This document shows, in pieces, positions 15,058 to 23,533 of a stretch of DNA of 41,237 bases. A program made the position numbers and the translations under genes. The notes under the pieces are model-generated. The model worked only from the letters and a program-made list of their open reading frames with translations. It made no database searches and was not told the origin of the DNA. Position 1 is the stretch's first letter. Every line of letters starts with the position of its first letter. Origin of the DNA: Deltaproteobacteria bacterium (GTDB lineage: Bacteria > Bdellovibrionota_C > UBA2361 > OMII01). Location: positions 1 to 41,237 of the forward strand of contig CANIHJ010000007.1 of the NCBI GenBank assembly GCA_947467385.1, written 5' to 3'.

Positions 15058-16268
15058 GCGGCTCAACAGCGCCGAAATTTGATCGCTCAAGCGAACAGCT
15101 GCAAGGCACGGCGACGTCTGGCCTTGCGCTTAGCCGGCCTGGCGCGGTGAGCGCCGGCATATGGGTGCTCGTGCTCGCCGCAGCGGTGGGGCTCGGTATC
15201 GCGCTTCTCGGCGGGGGCGCCCAGGCGAGGTCAATTGCACAGCTCGCATGCTTTGTCGTCCTCCTTGTTCTGGTTGCGCGTCTCTCGTTTGTCGGCATCC
15301 CTGTCCCGCGCGCTGTTTGGCTCGGGGCGGCATGCGCGGGGCTCTCCGGCTTCGCCCTGCGTCATGTGGCGCTCGGCATCTCTGAGCATGCATTTGTTGT
15401 GGCGCAGCTTCAGGAGGATACGCTTGGAGCCGAGGCCAAGATCGTCCGCGACAGGATGCGCAGCGCTGCGGTCGGCCTGTCGTTTCTCTCAGTTGGCACT
15501 CTTTCGAAAAAGATATCGACGCGTCAGGAGGCGGAATCCGTCCTCAGGAACGAGCGTTCCGTCGATGGAACCGTTTGGGGAAGCCCGCGTTGGCTTAACG
15601 TGACGCTTCGCATGCGCCCGCCGCTGTCGCTCAAAGACATGCAGGGAGATAGCTACGCCAAAAAGCTTCTTGGGCAGAGCAACGTGCGCGACTTGCTGGT
15701 CGTCACCTCCGTTTCGGGAGTCGGCATCTCCAATTCTCGATTGCCGGCGACGGGAGACTTCCTTGGGCGCCTGGCAGAGGCGTGGGAAACCTTCCCTGAG
15801 GTGCTTGTGGGGCCCGATGACGATGGCCATGCTGAGATGAGGCTGCGTTCTCTAGCGGCGCTCAAGGCGCCGTGGACGTCGAACGCGCACCGAGCGCTTC
15901 CGATGTGGATGACCGGCACATACCACCTCATGCGCGCCATCCGCGGGGACACGCTGCAGCTCGGCGAGCTCGGATGTGCCCTCAGGTCGTTTGAAGCTGC
16001 GCGGGCGCAGCTGCGGCCGGGCGACAATCCTGAGCTCGATATGGCGATTAACAATAACCACGCTGTTGCGCTCTTCTTTCGCGGGGGCCGTGAGGAGGGG
16101 CGCAAGGCTGCTCGGGGCCAGGCGCTGCGGCTGCTGGACATCTCATTGGGGCTCAAGAGGGATGCAGCGGTTCGCCAGCAATATGCGGGCACGCTGCGGC
16201 TGCTCTCTATGAATAGTGATGCATTGCGGGGAAAAAATGGCAGGCCAGAAAAACAGCGGCGCAAGTAG
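15054..16268 (+). CDS. Unrecognised membrane protein with helical C-terminal domain
   Basis: A 404-aa protein with three transmembrane segments (about residues 34-54, 60-80 and 85-107) and a soluble part of about 295 residues. The soluble part includes a possible TPR-like end: LGELGCALRSFEAARAQL, then DMAINNNHAVALFFRGG, and QQYAGTLRLLSMN. No enzyme motif is recognised. The GTG start overlaps the upstream stop as GTGA. The 3' end overlaps the purC coding region by 32 bp, so DUF2726-like gene, this gene and purC look like one transcription unit. The link to purine synthesis may be only positional. Confidence 0.65.
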   Translation: MSGSTAPKFDRSSEQLQGTATSGLALSRPGAVSAGIWVLVLAAAVGLGIALLGGGAQARSIAQLACFVVLLVLVARLSFVGIPVPRAVWLGAACAGLSGFALRHVALGISEHAFVVAQLQEDTLGAEAKIVRDRMRSAAVGLSFLSVGTLSKKISTRQEAESVLRNERSVDGTVWGSPRWLNVTLRMRPPLSLKDMQGDSYAKKLLGQSNVRDLLVVTSVSGVGISNSRLPATGDFLGRLAEAWETFPEVLVGPDDDGHAEMRLRSLAALKAPWTSNAHRALPMWMTGTYHLMRAIRGDTLQLGELGCALRSFEAARAQLRPGDNPELDMAINNNHAVALFFRGGREEGRKAARGQALRLLDISLGLKRDAAVRQQYAGTLRLLSMNSDALRGKNGRPEKQRRK

Positions 16269-17202
16269 GATCTCGACGCTCCCCATAGCGCTTCAGTCCA
16301 CAGACTTCTCGTGGCTTGGAACGCGGCATGAGGGCAAGGTTCGCGACAGCTACGTGCGCGACGGCCTACGCGTGCTCGTTGCGACCGATCGGCTCAGCGC
16401 CTTTGATCGTATCGTGACGTCAGTGCCCCTCAAGGGGCAGGTGCTGACGCAGCTCGCGCAGTACTGGTTTGGGCGGGTAGGGCACATCGTTGACCACCAC
16501 GTTGTCGCCGTTCCGGACCCGGCAGTGGTGATCGGGCGCGAGGTGTCGATTATCCCGATCGAGGTAGTCGTTCGCGGATTCTTGGCGGGCAGCGGCTGGC
16601 GTGACTATCACGCGGGCTGCCCGATTAGTGGTGTGAAGCTTCCGGCCGGGCTCAAGGAGTTCGAACAGCTTCCAGAGCCGATCGTCACCCCGTCGACCAA
16701 GGAGGCCGTCGGCAGCCACGATATGCCGATATCAGAGCAGGAGATCGTGTCGCGCGGAATAGTGCCGGGTGACGTGTGGGAGCGGGTGCGGTCAAGCGCG
16801 CTGCAACTGTTTGCACACGCTTCGCGCGAGCTTGCGGGGCGCGGCCTCATCTTTGCCGACACCAAGTACGAGTTCGGTCTGCTCGATGGGCGGGTTGTCC
16901 TCGCTGACGAGATTCACACCCTCGACTCCTCTCGCTTCTGGATCCAGGACACCTACGAGTTGCGGCTCGCCGCGGGCGAGGCGCCGGAGATGCTCGACAA
17001 GGAGCCCATTCGCCGCTGGCTGATCGAGCGTGGATTCTCAGGAGAAGGGACCCCGCCTCATGTGGACGACGACTATCGCAGCGAGCTCATGGAGCACTAC
17101 ATGCGGAGCTACGCCCTTCTAACGGGGTGCACCTTCGAGCCGGACACCTCCCCGCCACTTGAGCGCATAGAGGGCAACCTGCGCCGCTACTTTTCGCTCT
17201 AG
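16237..17202 (+). CDS. purC: Phosphoribosylaminoimidazole-succinocarboxamide synthase
   Basis: A 321-aa enzyme of purine biosynthesis that joins aspartate to CAIR using ATP, forming SAICAR. Family motifs are clear: HEGKVRDSY (glycine-rich ATP site), ATDRLSAFDRIV, IPIEVVVRGFLAGSGW, the VTPSTKEA segment and LIFADTKYEFG. The C-terminal EIHTLDSSRFW is also canonical. Its length fits the longer, yeast-like form of the enzyme. The ATG at 16237 is chosen because an upstream GTG at 16216 adds seven residues without support; a weak GCGGGGAAA precedes it. A 7-bp hairpin (17223-17229 with 17235-17241) follows the stop but has no T-tail. No other pur gene is nearby. Confidence 0.96.
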   Translation: MAGQKNSGASRISTLPIALQSTDFSWLGTRHEGKVRDSYVRDGLRVLVATDRLSAFDRIVTSVPLKGQVLTQLAQYWFGRVGHIVDHHVVAVPDPAVVIGREVSIIPIEVVVRGFLAGSGWRDYHAGCPISGVKLPAGLKEFEQLPEPIVTPSTKEAVGSHDMPISEQEIVSRGIVPGDVWERVRSSALQLFAHASRELAGRGLIFADTKYEFGLLDGRVVLADEIHTLDSSRFWIQDTYELRLAAGEAPEMLDKEPIRRWLIERGFSGEGTPPHVDDDYRSELMEHYMRSYALLTGCTFEPDTSPPLERIEGNLRRYFSL

Positions 17203-17386
17203 GGCTAATAATCATTAAGCGTTGTGCGCGCCTTGCGCGCATAAAACCACGTTTCTCGTAAAGCCCTCTATGTGGGCGTGCGCGCAGCCGATAAGGAAAG
17301 TAGGCAAGGGGCGCACTGCTCCTGGCTGTGTTGCGGATGCCCGTTGTGATAGCTATCCGCTCCTAACGACTGAGACCTGAACTCGC

Positions 17387-18892
17387 ATGAAGCAGCTCCT
17401 GTGGCTTTCGCTCGCTATCCTCTTTGGGGCCTACATCTGCCTCCCGGTTGGTGACCCGGACCTGTGGTGGCACATCACTATCGGGCGGTGGATCCTCGCC
17501 AACCGCACCGTTCCCTCCCACGATCTTTGGAACATGTTCAGCTCTGGAGAGCCATGGCGCGCGTACTCATGGAGCATCGAGATAATCTTTGCGCTCGTTG
17601 ATTTCTTTTGGCATGGGGTTGGGCTTTTCGCGCTGCAGCTCGTGATTGCGTGCGCGCTGTCGCTTTCCCTTTTCGTGATGTACGGCAGGATGGCACGGGA
17701 CCACTTTATGGGGGCGGTGCTTGGCGCCTATACGACAGTTGCGTGCTACAACCATTTCACCCTTCGGCCGCAGTCGATCGTGTGGATCCTCTTTGCGGTG
17801 GCGATTGCAGTTGCCGACTCCGTTGTTGAGAAGGGAGCGACACGCACGCGGCTGGTGTCGCTGGTGCTGCTCGGCTGCCTATGGGCCAATATCCACCTCA
17901 CTGCCGCGTTGGGCCTCGGCGCAATCTTCCTGTGGTCTCTGCAGGACGCGAGCCACCAGTTCAGCGTGAAGCGCGCTGTTATGCTCTCGGCGTGCTTTTT
18001 TGTGGGGACGCTCGTTACGCCCTATTTGGGCGGCGAGTGGCTTACGTTTGCGTCAAAGGGCGGCCATCCGCTGCGCTTCAACGTCATCTCTGAGTTCACG
18101 CCAGCAACGATCATGCAGTACTCAACGGTTTTCGTTGTGCTCATGGGCGCGATTTTGATAGCGGCATTTCAGTCCGAGCGCGCTGCGCCGCCGGCGAGCA
18201 GGCTTGTGCTGGGCGCAGGCATGACCCTGGCCGGACTCACGGCGGTCAAGTTTCTTCCTTTTTCTGCGATCGTCCTGAGCGCCATGTGCGCCGTGTGGTG
18301 GCGGCAGTGCGGGCACGTGCCGGCAAAGTCAGGGAATGATCACCTGGCCGAGGGAATACGTCAGCTCCGTGAGCGCTTTGGGCGCCTGGCGCCAGAAACG
18401 TGCGGGGCGCTGGCGATCTTCGTCATCGGACTCACCTGCATGAATGCGCTGCCGCTCTTCAAGCATCCGGTCGATCAGGAGCTGGTACCCAAGAGCGCGG
18501 TTGACTTCATCAACGAGCAGGGTTTTAAGCACCCGATCCTGAATGAGTTCGGCACAGGAGGCTACCTCATGTACCGCTACAGCAATGAGCGTGGAGAGCC
18601 CGCCTACAAGGTTGCCATCGACGGGCGCACGAACGTCAATCCGCCAGAGATATGGGACCTCTACCGTGCGAGTTTCCTGGGTAAGGCCAACTGGCAGGAC
18701 TACATTAACCGCGTCCAGGCTGAGACGATCCTGTGGCGGCAGGGGACGGCGATGACCGCGCTTCTGCTGCTCTCTCCGGAGTGGTGTCGGGTCTTCGCAT
18801 CGGGCTCGGAGGACGAGAGTTTTGTAGTTTTTATTAAACGCGCTGAGTTCGATGCCAAGCGCGACCGGCTCTCCTCGATAGACTGCAGTTAG
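17387..18892 (+). CDS. Polytopic membrane protein, GT-C glycosyltransferase-like
   Basis: A 501-aa protein with about nine or ten transmembrane helices over residues 1-370 and a soluble C-terminal domain. The first extracytoplasmic loop begins VGDPDLWWHITIGRWIL, an Asp-x-Asp type motif placed as in GT-C/PMT-like glycosyltransferases that use polyprenyl-phosphate sugars. The C-terminal AVDFINEQGF...ILNEFGTGGYLMYRY...AIDGRTNV pattern is common in this uncharacterised family. A role in envelope glycan or protein glycosylation is inference. The ATG at 17387 starts a plausible first helix. An isolated GCCGATAA (17287-17294) lies upstream without a proper -35. Confidence 0.65.
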   Translation: MKQLLWLSLAILFGAYICLPVGDPDLWWHITIGRWILANRTVPSHDLWNMFSSGEPWRAYSWSIEIIFALVDFFWHGVGLFALQLVIACALSLSLFVMYGRMARDHFMGAVLGAYTTVACYNHFTLRPQSIVWILFAVAIAVADSVVEKGATRTRLVSLVLLGCLWANIHLTAALGLGAIFLWSLQDASHQFSVKRAVMLSACFFVGTLVTPYLGGEWLTFASKGGHPLRFNVISEFTPATIMQYSTVFVVLMGAILIAAFQSERAAPPASRLVLGAGMTLAGLTAVKFLPFSAIVLSAMCAVWWRQCGHVPAKSGNDHLAEGIRQLRERFGRLAPETCGALAIFVIGLTCMNALPLFKHPVDQELVPKSAVDFINEQGFKHPILNEFGTGGYLMYRYSNERGEPAYKVAIDGRTNVNPPEIWDLYRASFLGKANWQDYINRVQAETILWRQGTAMTALLLLSPEWCRVFASGSEDESFVVFIKRAEFDAKRDRLSSIDCS

Positions 18893-19224
18893 CCTCGATT
18901 CAGGCACTTAACTCGTCCCGAAGCTAAATAAATATCAATGTCGTTTTAGGCGCTTGGCGCTCGGGAGCCGCAAAAGTTCCTTCGGCTCTAAAGCTTCGCG
19001 GGGAAAACGACGTTCGTGTTGCTGGGAGGAAGGTGCTAACCCATTAAACTCTTTTTTGGGAGGGGGGCACCGGGAGGCTAAAATAGGTTTATCCGAAGAT
19101 GCTCTTCGGAACGGCAGTAACGGAGCGTGAGAGGGGGCCAACGGCCGGTTGAAGCGTTGGATATGCCGCACGGGTTTGCCGGGCGGCGGGCCGCTCTCAC
19201 TAGTGAAAACACGGAGGCCTCGAC
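18893..19224 (+). promoter_or_regulatory. Structured leader candidate upstream of small secreted protein gene
   Basis: This 332-bp gap has no gene but contains ordered stems on the side of the following gene. GAGCCG pairs with CGGCTC (18965-18970 and 18983-18988). A perfect 7-bp hairpin lies at 19093-19109. A domain is closed by GTGAGAG 19127-19133 with CTCTCAC 19194-19200. That domain encloses CCAACG 19138-19143/CGTTGG 19155-19160 and GCCGC 19165-19169/GCGGC 19183-19187, a three-way-junction layout. CGGAGG follows, then the ATG at 19225. This looks like a cis-regulatory RNA. Some short strings recall cyclic-di-GMP (GEMM) riboswitches (CCGCAAAAG, CTCTAAAGC), but the conserved GGCAAACC part is missing, so I do not assign a class. 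Confidence 0.4.
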
Positions 19225-19560
19225 ATGAACAGGTTTAGGTTCCTTTCGTTCGCCCTAGCCACACTCTGTGCCCTTACAGCCTGGGCACCTGCGGCTTTTG
19301 CGGAGGAGGCATCCCCTCATGCGCCGTGGGACAAGCGCTGCAAGAGCTACGAAACGCCGCGGCAGTTCGTTGTTGAGTCGACGATGTACTGCCTGCGCAA
19401 CCAGCCGATCCGGGAGTGCCAGCAAAAAGCGTCGACATACTTTAAGGGTTGCCGTTTCACGGGTGACTACAAAAAAATGAGCCAAAAGGCCCAAGCTAGG
19501 ATGCTCGTGGTGCTCGCCCTTGCCGGCAGCGCGACCTTGCGCCGGGGCGAGTCGATGTAA
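19225..19560 (+). CDS. Small secreted cysteine-containing protein
   Basis: A 111-aa protein with a clear signal peptide (RFRFLSFALATLCALTAW..., likely cut after AFA at about residue 26). The mature part has four Cys (in KRCKSYE, YCLRN, RECQQ and KGCRF), enough for two disulfides, and a basic C-terminal part. No family is recognised. The start is well supported by CGGAGG nine bases upstream. It follows a structured leader and precedes a second small secreted Cys-rich gene by 78 bp, which suggests a shared periplasmic or extracellular role. Confidence 0.7.
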   Translation: MNRFRFLSFALATLCALTAWAPAAFAEEASPHAPWDKRCKSYETPRQFVVESTMYCLRNQPIRECQQKASTYFKGCRFTGDYKKMSQKAQARMLVVLALAGSATLRRGESM

Positions 19561-19638
19561 CGGCGGCCGTCACACCGTACCCCTTGTTGTTTGCTATACC
19601 CTATCCGATGATCAGGCATCGTTCCTGAGGAGGATACC

Positions 19639-19980
19639 ATGGCATTCATTCCACTTTCGCGCGGTCTTATTTTAGCCACATCATTATTTGTGGCGCTTCA
19701 GTCAGCATGGGCCGAAGCTGAAAAACAGTCTCTGGGCAGCCCAGGCGTAGCAACCTCGTTCCAGGAGTGTGTTGAGCAGAGCGGAAAGGTGCTCAAGAGC
19801 TTTCCTGTGCGGTGTGTCACCGCTGAGGGGATAACGTTTGTCGACACGTCCCAGAGCGAGAAGGCTGGTCGTGCCTGCAAGGATCTGTGCGGGGATGGCC
19901 AGTGCCAGGAGATCGTGTGCATGGAAATCGGATGCCCGTGCGCGGAGACGCCGGAATCGTGCCCGAAGGATTGCAAGTAA
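19639..19980 (+). CDS. Small secreted cysteine-rich protein
   Basis: A 113-aa protein with a signal peptide (likely cut after SAWA, about residue 25). The mature part has a FQECVEQSGKVLKSFPVRC module ending in ITFVD, then a dense Cys cluster at the C-terminus: CKDLCGDGQCQEIVCMEIGC followed by PCAETPESCPKDC, ten Cys in about 35 residues. I recall CGDGxCQEIVC...CPCAETPxxCPxDC tails in proteins from diverse uncultivated bacteria, without known function; metal binding or a disulfide knot are both possible. GAGGAGG precedes the ATG. A TCAGG/CCTGA hairpin (19612-19628) touches that ribosome binding site and could mask it. Confidence 0.75.
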   Translation: MAFIPLSRGLILATSLFVALQSAWAEAEKQSLGSPGVATSFQECVEQSGKVLKSFPVRCVTAEGITFVDTSQSEKAGRACKDLCGDGQCQEIVCMEIGCPCAETPESCPKDCK

Positions 19981-20008
19981 TAAGACGATGGCAAAATGGG
20001 CAGATGCC

Positions 20009-20473
20009 CTAGTTCCAGACGGTGCTGACGCGCAGCGCCCCACGGCGCGAGCCGCGAAGGCCCCGCAGCGCATTGTCTGCGACGCTTTTAACCTCTTCGA
20101 CGGTCATTCCAAGCCTCTTCGCGAGGGACTCAAACGTTTCAGGATTGTCGCTCGAGGTCGGGAAGAGGGCGGCGATAACCTCCGCTTCAAGCTTTCCGAG
20201 GGAGTCGATCGCCTTCTCGAGCTTCGCTGCAGCGGCGTCGCGGTCCTTTTCGAGGCTCTTTTCGTCTTGGGATGGTGTGGTTGCCTGCAGAAATTGCGCC
20301 AGCGCAGGATCGGAGGATACAAGCTTCACAGCGACTCGCTTGAGGCTGGTGCGACGCTTTGATCGCGTTGTTGAAGCTGAGCTGTTATTTTTTTCGGCTG
20401 ACCCGTCCGAGCATCTCTTTAGGGGCGACCGATTTCGAAGAGCCATCACTTCCTCCGTGGCGTCACTCGACAT
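20009..20473 (-). CDS. Protein with sigma-70 region-4-like helix-turn-helix
   Basis: A 154-aa protein. The N-terminal half is Ser/Lys/Arg-rich and probably disordered. The last 60 residues read LGKLEAEVIAALF...ETFESLAKRLGMTVEEVKSVADNALRGLRG, which follows the sigma factor region-4 pattern (EREVI-LRF, T-EEIA-LG-T-ERV-Q-A-LR). No region 2 or 3 is present, so it cannot be a complete sigma factor; it may be a DNA-binding regulator or a sigma-like adaptor. The ATG at 20473 is preferred to a TTG at 20491. It is divergent from the PglX-like methyltransferase across a 384-bp gap, which raises the idea of local control but proves nothing. Confidence 0.6.
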   Translation of the reverse strand: MSSDATEEVMALRNRSPLKRCSDGSAEKNNSSASTTRSKRRTSLKRVAVKLVSSDPALAQFLQATTPSQDEKSLEKDRDAAAAKLEKAIDSLGKLEAEVIAALFPTSSDNPETFESLAKRLGMTVEEVKSVADNALRGLRGSRRGALRVSTVWN

Positions 20474-20857
20474 CTTCTTTGACTTTAGCAATCGCTCTCA
20501 GGGCAAGTCAAACCGAGGGCCAATTCGAAGGGTGCTCGGTTGCGGCCCTAGCCGCATTCCCAGGAGGCCCCTAAGAATCTGGCCAGGCTGGGTTTTTTGG
20601 CCCCAACGGGGCATGAAATAGGGGATGGGCTCGTGTAGGTATGAGGGGCTCTGATTCCTATCCTCTGGGCTCCTCCGCGAGCCCCCAATGGTCAGCGGGT
20701 GGGGGGATGGGGTTTGTGCCGTGGCTCGGTGTTGCCACATATGCCCTAAGGGCGCGGCACACAGAAAGAATGGGATTGACCCTGGCGGTGCCGCGATTGA
20801 CTGTACTTCGAGCCGTGTGTGCGCGCCCCACTGTGCGCGACGAAGGAGCCGCCTGTT
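20474..20857. other. Divergent intergenic region, no gene recognised
   Basis: This 384-bp gap separates the HTH gene (minus) from the methyltransferase (plus). It holds a perfect GGGCTC/GAGCCC hairpin (20667-20672, 20679-20684) and several G-runs near 20696-20712. I see no convincing promoter, and the open frames through it read as low-complexity shadows. Confidence 0.4.
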
Positions 20858-23533
20858 GTGCAACGGATACCTGATAGCCTGATTAAGCTTGTTCGCGCGA
20901 AGGCGCGCGCCGCTGGCGGTGATGCAGCCGCGCGCGACCGGCTCTTCGAGCAGCTCCTGCGGGCGGCCGCGCATGGAGCGTTGGCCTGTGCTATCAGGGA
21001 AAAGGAAATAGAGGGTCTCGTTTCGCTCTTCGGCCGTGACGACTGTGGCTGCAGCGATGTGCTGCCCGAAGAGGTGATGCGTAGCGTGCGTGACGAGCCT
21101 CTCTTGGTGGGATGGGCGCTGCAGGTATGGAACGAGCCGGCTCGTGATGCGAGCTCGTGGGGCGTGAGCCGGCGCGGCGAGGCGCGTGCCGAGGAGGCGA
21201 GCATCAGCGCCGCGACGCAGATATTCACCGAGGAGTACATGGCGCAGTTCCTATGCAGCCACATCTTCGGGGGCACATCTGCACGCAGCGGCGGCGTATG
21301 CGATCCGGCGTGCGGCACGGGGCACCTCCTCGTGCCAGCGTTTCGGGCGATGCGCGGCTGCGAGTCGGCGCTTCCACCGCTTGAGACCCTGCGGGAGCTT
21401 TTTGGGTGTGACATCGATCCGGTGGCGGTGCGGCTGTGCCGCGCAATCCTGCTGTGCGAGGCGAGCCGCGCGGGCCTGCTCGACATCTCCCAGGCGCTCA
21501 AGACGGTCAGCGCGAACGTTTCAGTTATTGATGGGCTGCTGGGTACCCTTGAACGCAATTCGCAGTGCGCGGCCACCCGCCGTCGCTACGGCGTCATCCT
21601 TGCCAATCCGCCCTATCTTGGCCGCCGGAAGCAGGGTGAGGAGATGCGCTGCTACCTTAAGGCCGCATACCCGAGATCCTCCATCGACCTGTGCGCGGCC
21701 TTCATGGAGCGAGCTATAGAGCTGCTTGATGATGGAGGGTGGCTGGGGCTTGTGACGAGCGACAAGTGGCTGCGTCTTAAGGGATACGCGCCGCTGCGGG
21801 CATTGCTGCAGGCTCAGCTCTCGATCGATGCGGTGTGTGAGCTCGGTGAGCGCTCATTCGACCGGCGGCTTGGGCTTCACGACGGGCTGCGGGTGGTGCT
21901 TATGACGGCCAGGAAAGAGCCGCCTGCGGCGGGGCACCGCCTCAATTTTGTGACGGTCTCGCACCTCAAGGGTCTGGACGAAAAGAGAGCTGTGCTCGCG
22001 AAGCATGCGGACGCAGGGGCTGTTGCCGATATGGCCAGGGGCGCGCTGCAGCGGCAGCTCATGGGGGAGGGGCATGGCGCGCTCTTTCTTGAGAGTGCTG
22101 GGGTGCCGGCGGAGCTTACGAACTCGCGCATGCGGGTTGAGCAGGTCGCTCGCGTCGTGGTTGGGCTTCAAACGAACGACGACGCGCGCTTTGTCCGGTA
22201 CCAGTGGGAGGTAGACCCGGATCCGCGCCGCTGGCGCGTGCACGCGAAAGGCGGAGGGTACTGCCGCTGGTTTGGCCTTAACCGCACCGTTATCGACTGG
22301 CGGGGGTGGCTCGAAAGCGGGGAGACCTCCTCGCGCTCTGGGCTCTCAGCGCAGCAGTGGTTCGAGAGATCAGGCTGGACCTATTCCTGGTTTGCGAACG
22401 GCGACCTTGGCCTGCGGCGCAAGGAGGCGGGGTGGACCTTCGGCCGGGCGGCTGCGTCGGGCTTTTTTTGCGATGACGAGCGCATCGTGGCGTTCCTCAA
22501 CTCGGGGCTCGGGTCGATCTGTGCGCGCCGCATCGGGGGCAAAGCGCAGCTCCCTGAGGGAATTGTTCGAAAAATCCCCGTACCCGAGCGGTGCGGCGAG
22601 ATTGGTGCCGAGCTTGTGACGTGGGCCGTTCGGCTTAAGCGTGCGTTGGTATCGCATGACGTAACCGACATCTCTTTTTGTCCGCTGCTGTGTCCACTGC
22701 CGCTTGAGCTTGAGGCGATCGAAGCGGTGCTGCGGCTGGTAGAGGGGATTCTTGAGCTGCAGGTGCTGCGCTCGGTCGGGATAGGGCCCGAGGAGGCAGC
22801 CGCGCTCGGCGTGCGCCCGGTCGGGCTGTACCGCATGACGCCGGCGGCGTGGAGCAACGACGTGTGGCGGCATGTGCCGGCTGAGTTTGCGCCGCTGCGA
22901 GCGGTGCTTCGTGAGCTGGCTACGCCTGCGTTGCTAAACGAGCAGGGCGGTGCAGAGCGGATTCGCAGCGGGCTTCTGGGCGGATTTGGGCGAAGGGCGC
23001 GGCGCAGCGGGGCCGTTCGGTGCGATGGGCCGGTTGAGAGGATGAGCGAGGAGACGGGAATTCACCCGCTCGATGTCGTGCGGTACCTCGCTGAGTTGCA
23101 CGAGCGGGATCGGGATGTGAGCGCTGCGCTGCTGCGCCCCCTTGTCGAGCGGGAGGTATGTGTTGAGGTGCTGAGGAGCATGGGCCACCGCTGGTGGTCG
23201 GCAGCCGATGGCGCAGCGCGGGATTGTCTGGGACAGCAGCGTGTAGCGTCGGTGGCCTGGCGTGTACAGGATGCCCTGGGGCAAGAGCGCCTGGAGACGG
23301 GGCTCGGCATGCCCCTTAAGGCGTGGCTTGAGGGGCACTTCGCTGCGTGGCAGAGGCGAGTGTTTTTGGGCTGCGAGCCCGTGCTCCTTGTTGGCGACGG
23401 TGAGGCCTCTTTTGTGCACCGCCTCGATGCTGGGGAACACCCCCAGTCGGCCAAGGGCGGGCGGGCTATGGCGAGCTCACCGAGACGTCTGCGCGGTGGT
23501 ACACGCGCGAGTTCGGCGGAACGCTCGCTGTGA
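20858..23533 (+). CDS. Adenine-specific DNA methyltransferase, PglX/Eco57I-like, orphan
   Basis: An 891-aa N6-adenine methyltransferase. The region QIFTEEYMAQFLCSHIFGG precedes motif I CDPACGTGHLL (Asp149), then FGCDIDPVAV, motif IV ILANPPYLGRR (Asn250, the NPPY catalytic motif) and LGLVTSDKWLR. This gamma order and the long C-terminal half, which should hold the target-recognition domain, match PglX of BREX and Eco57I-type enzymes. No nuclease motif is seen, and no pglZ, brxC or restriction gene is nearby, so it appears solitary. The GTG at 20858 is chosen because AAGGAG (20843-20848) lies 9 nt upstream. The 3' end overlaps the convergent cysE by 68 bp, and the last 30 residues are low-complexity. 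Confidence 0.85.
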   Translation: MQRIPDSLIKLVRAKARAAGGDAAARDRLFEQLLRAAAHGALACAIREKEIEGLVSLFGRDDCGCSDVLPEEVMRSVRDEPLLVGWALQVWNEPARDASSWGVSRRGEARAEEASISAATQIFTEEYMAQFLCSHIFGGTSARSGGVCDPACGTGHLLVPAFRAMRGCESALPPLETLRELFGCDIDPVAVRLCRAILLCEASRAGLLDISQALKTVSANVSVIDGLLGTLERNSQCAATRRRYGVILANPPYLGRRKQGEEMRCYLKAAYPRSSIDLCAAFMERAIELLDDGGWLGLVTSDKWLRLKGYAPLRALLQAQLSIDAVCELGERSFDRRLGLHDGLRVVLMTARKEPPAAGHRLNFVTVSHLKGLDEKRAVLAKHADAGAVADMARGALQRQLMGEGHGALFLESAGVPAELTNSRMRVEQVARVVVGLQTNDDARFVRYQWEVDPDPRRWRVHAKGGGYCRWFGLNRTVIDWRGWLESGETSSRSGLSAQQWFERSGWTYSWFANGDLGLRRKEAGWTFGRAAASGFFCDDERIVAFLNSGLGSICARRIGGKAQLPEGIVRKIPVPERCGEIGAELVTWAVRLKRALVSHDVTDISFCPLLCPLPLELEAIEAVLRLVEGILELQVLRSVGIGPEEAAALGVRPVGLYRMTPAAWSNDVWRHVPAEFAPLRAVLRELATPALLNEQGGAERIRSGLLGGFGRRARRSGAVRCDGPVERMSEETGIHPLDVVRYLAELHERDRDVSAALLRPLVEREVCVEVLRSMGHRWWSAADGAARDCLGQQRVASVAWRVQDALGQERLETGLGMPLKAWLEGHFAAWQRRVFLGCEPVLLVGDGEASFVHRLDAGEHPQSAKGGRAMASSPRRLRGGTRASSAERSL

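Noticed and set aside
17287-17294. GCCGATAA as a sigma-28 -10 box
   Set aside because: The nearest TAAA (17259-17262) is 24 bp away instead of 15, and the next gene is not flagellar.
20498-20974. Minus-strand open frame of 158 codons
   Set aside because: Its first part is antisense to the methyltransferase start and the rest is low-complexity; no ribosome binding site or motif.
20858-23533. Complete BREX or restriction system
   Set aside because: Only the methyltransferase is present; the neighbours are a HTH protein and cysE.
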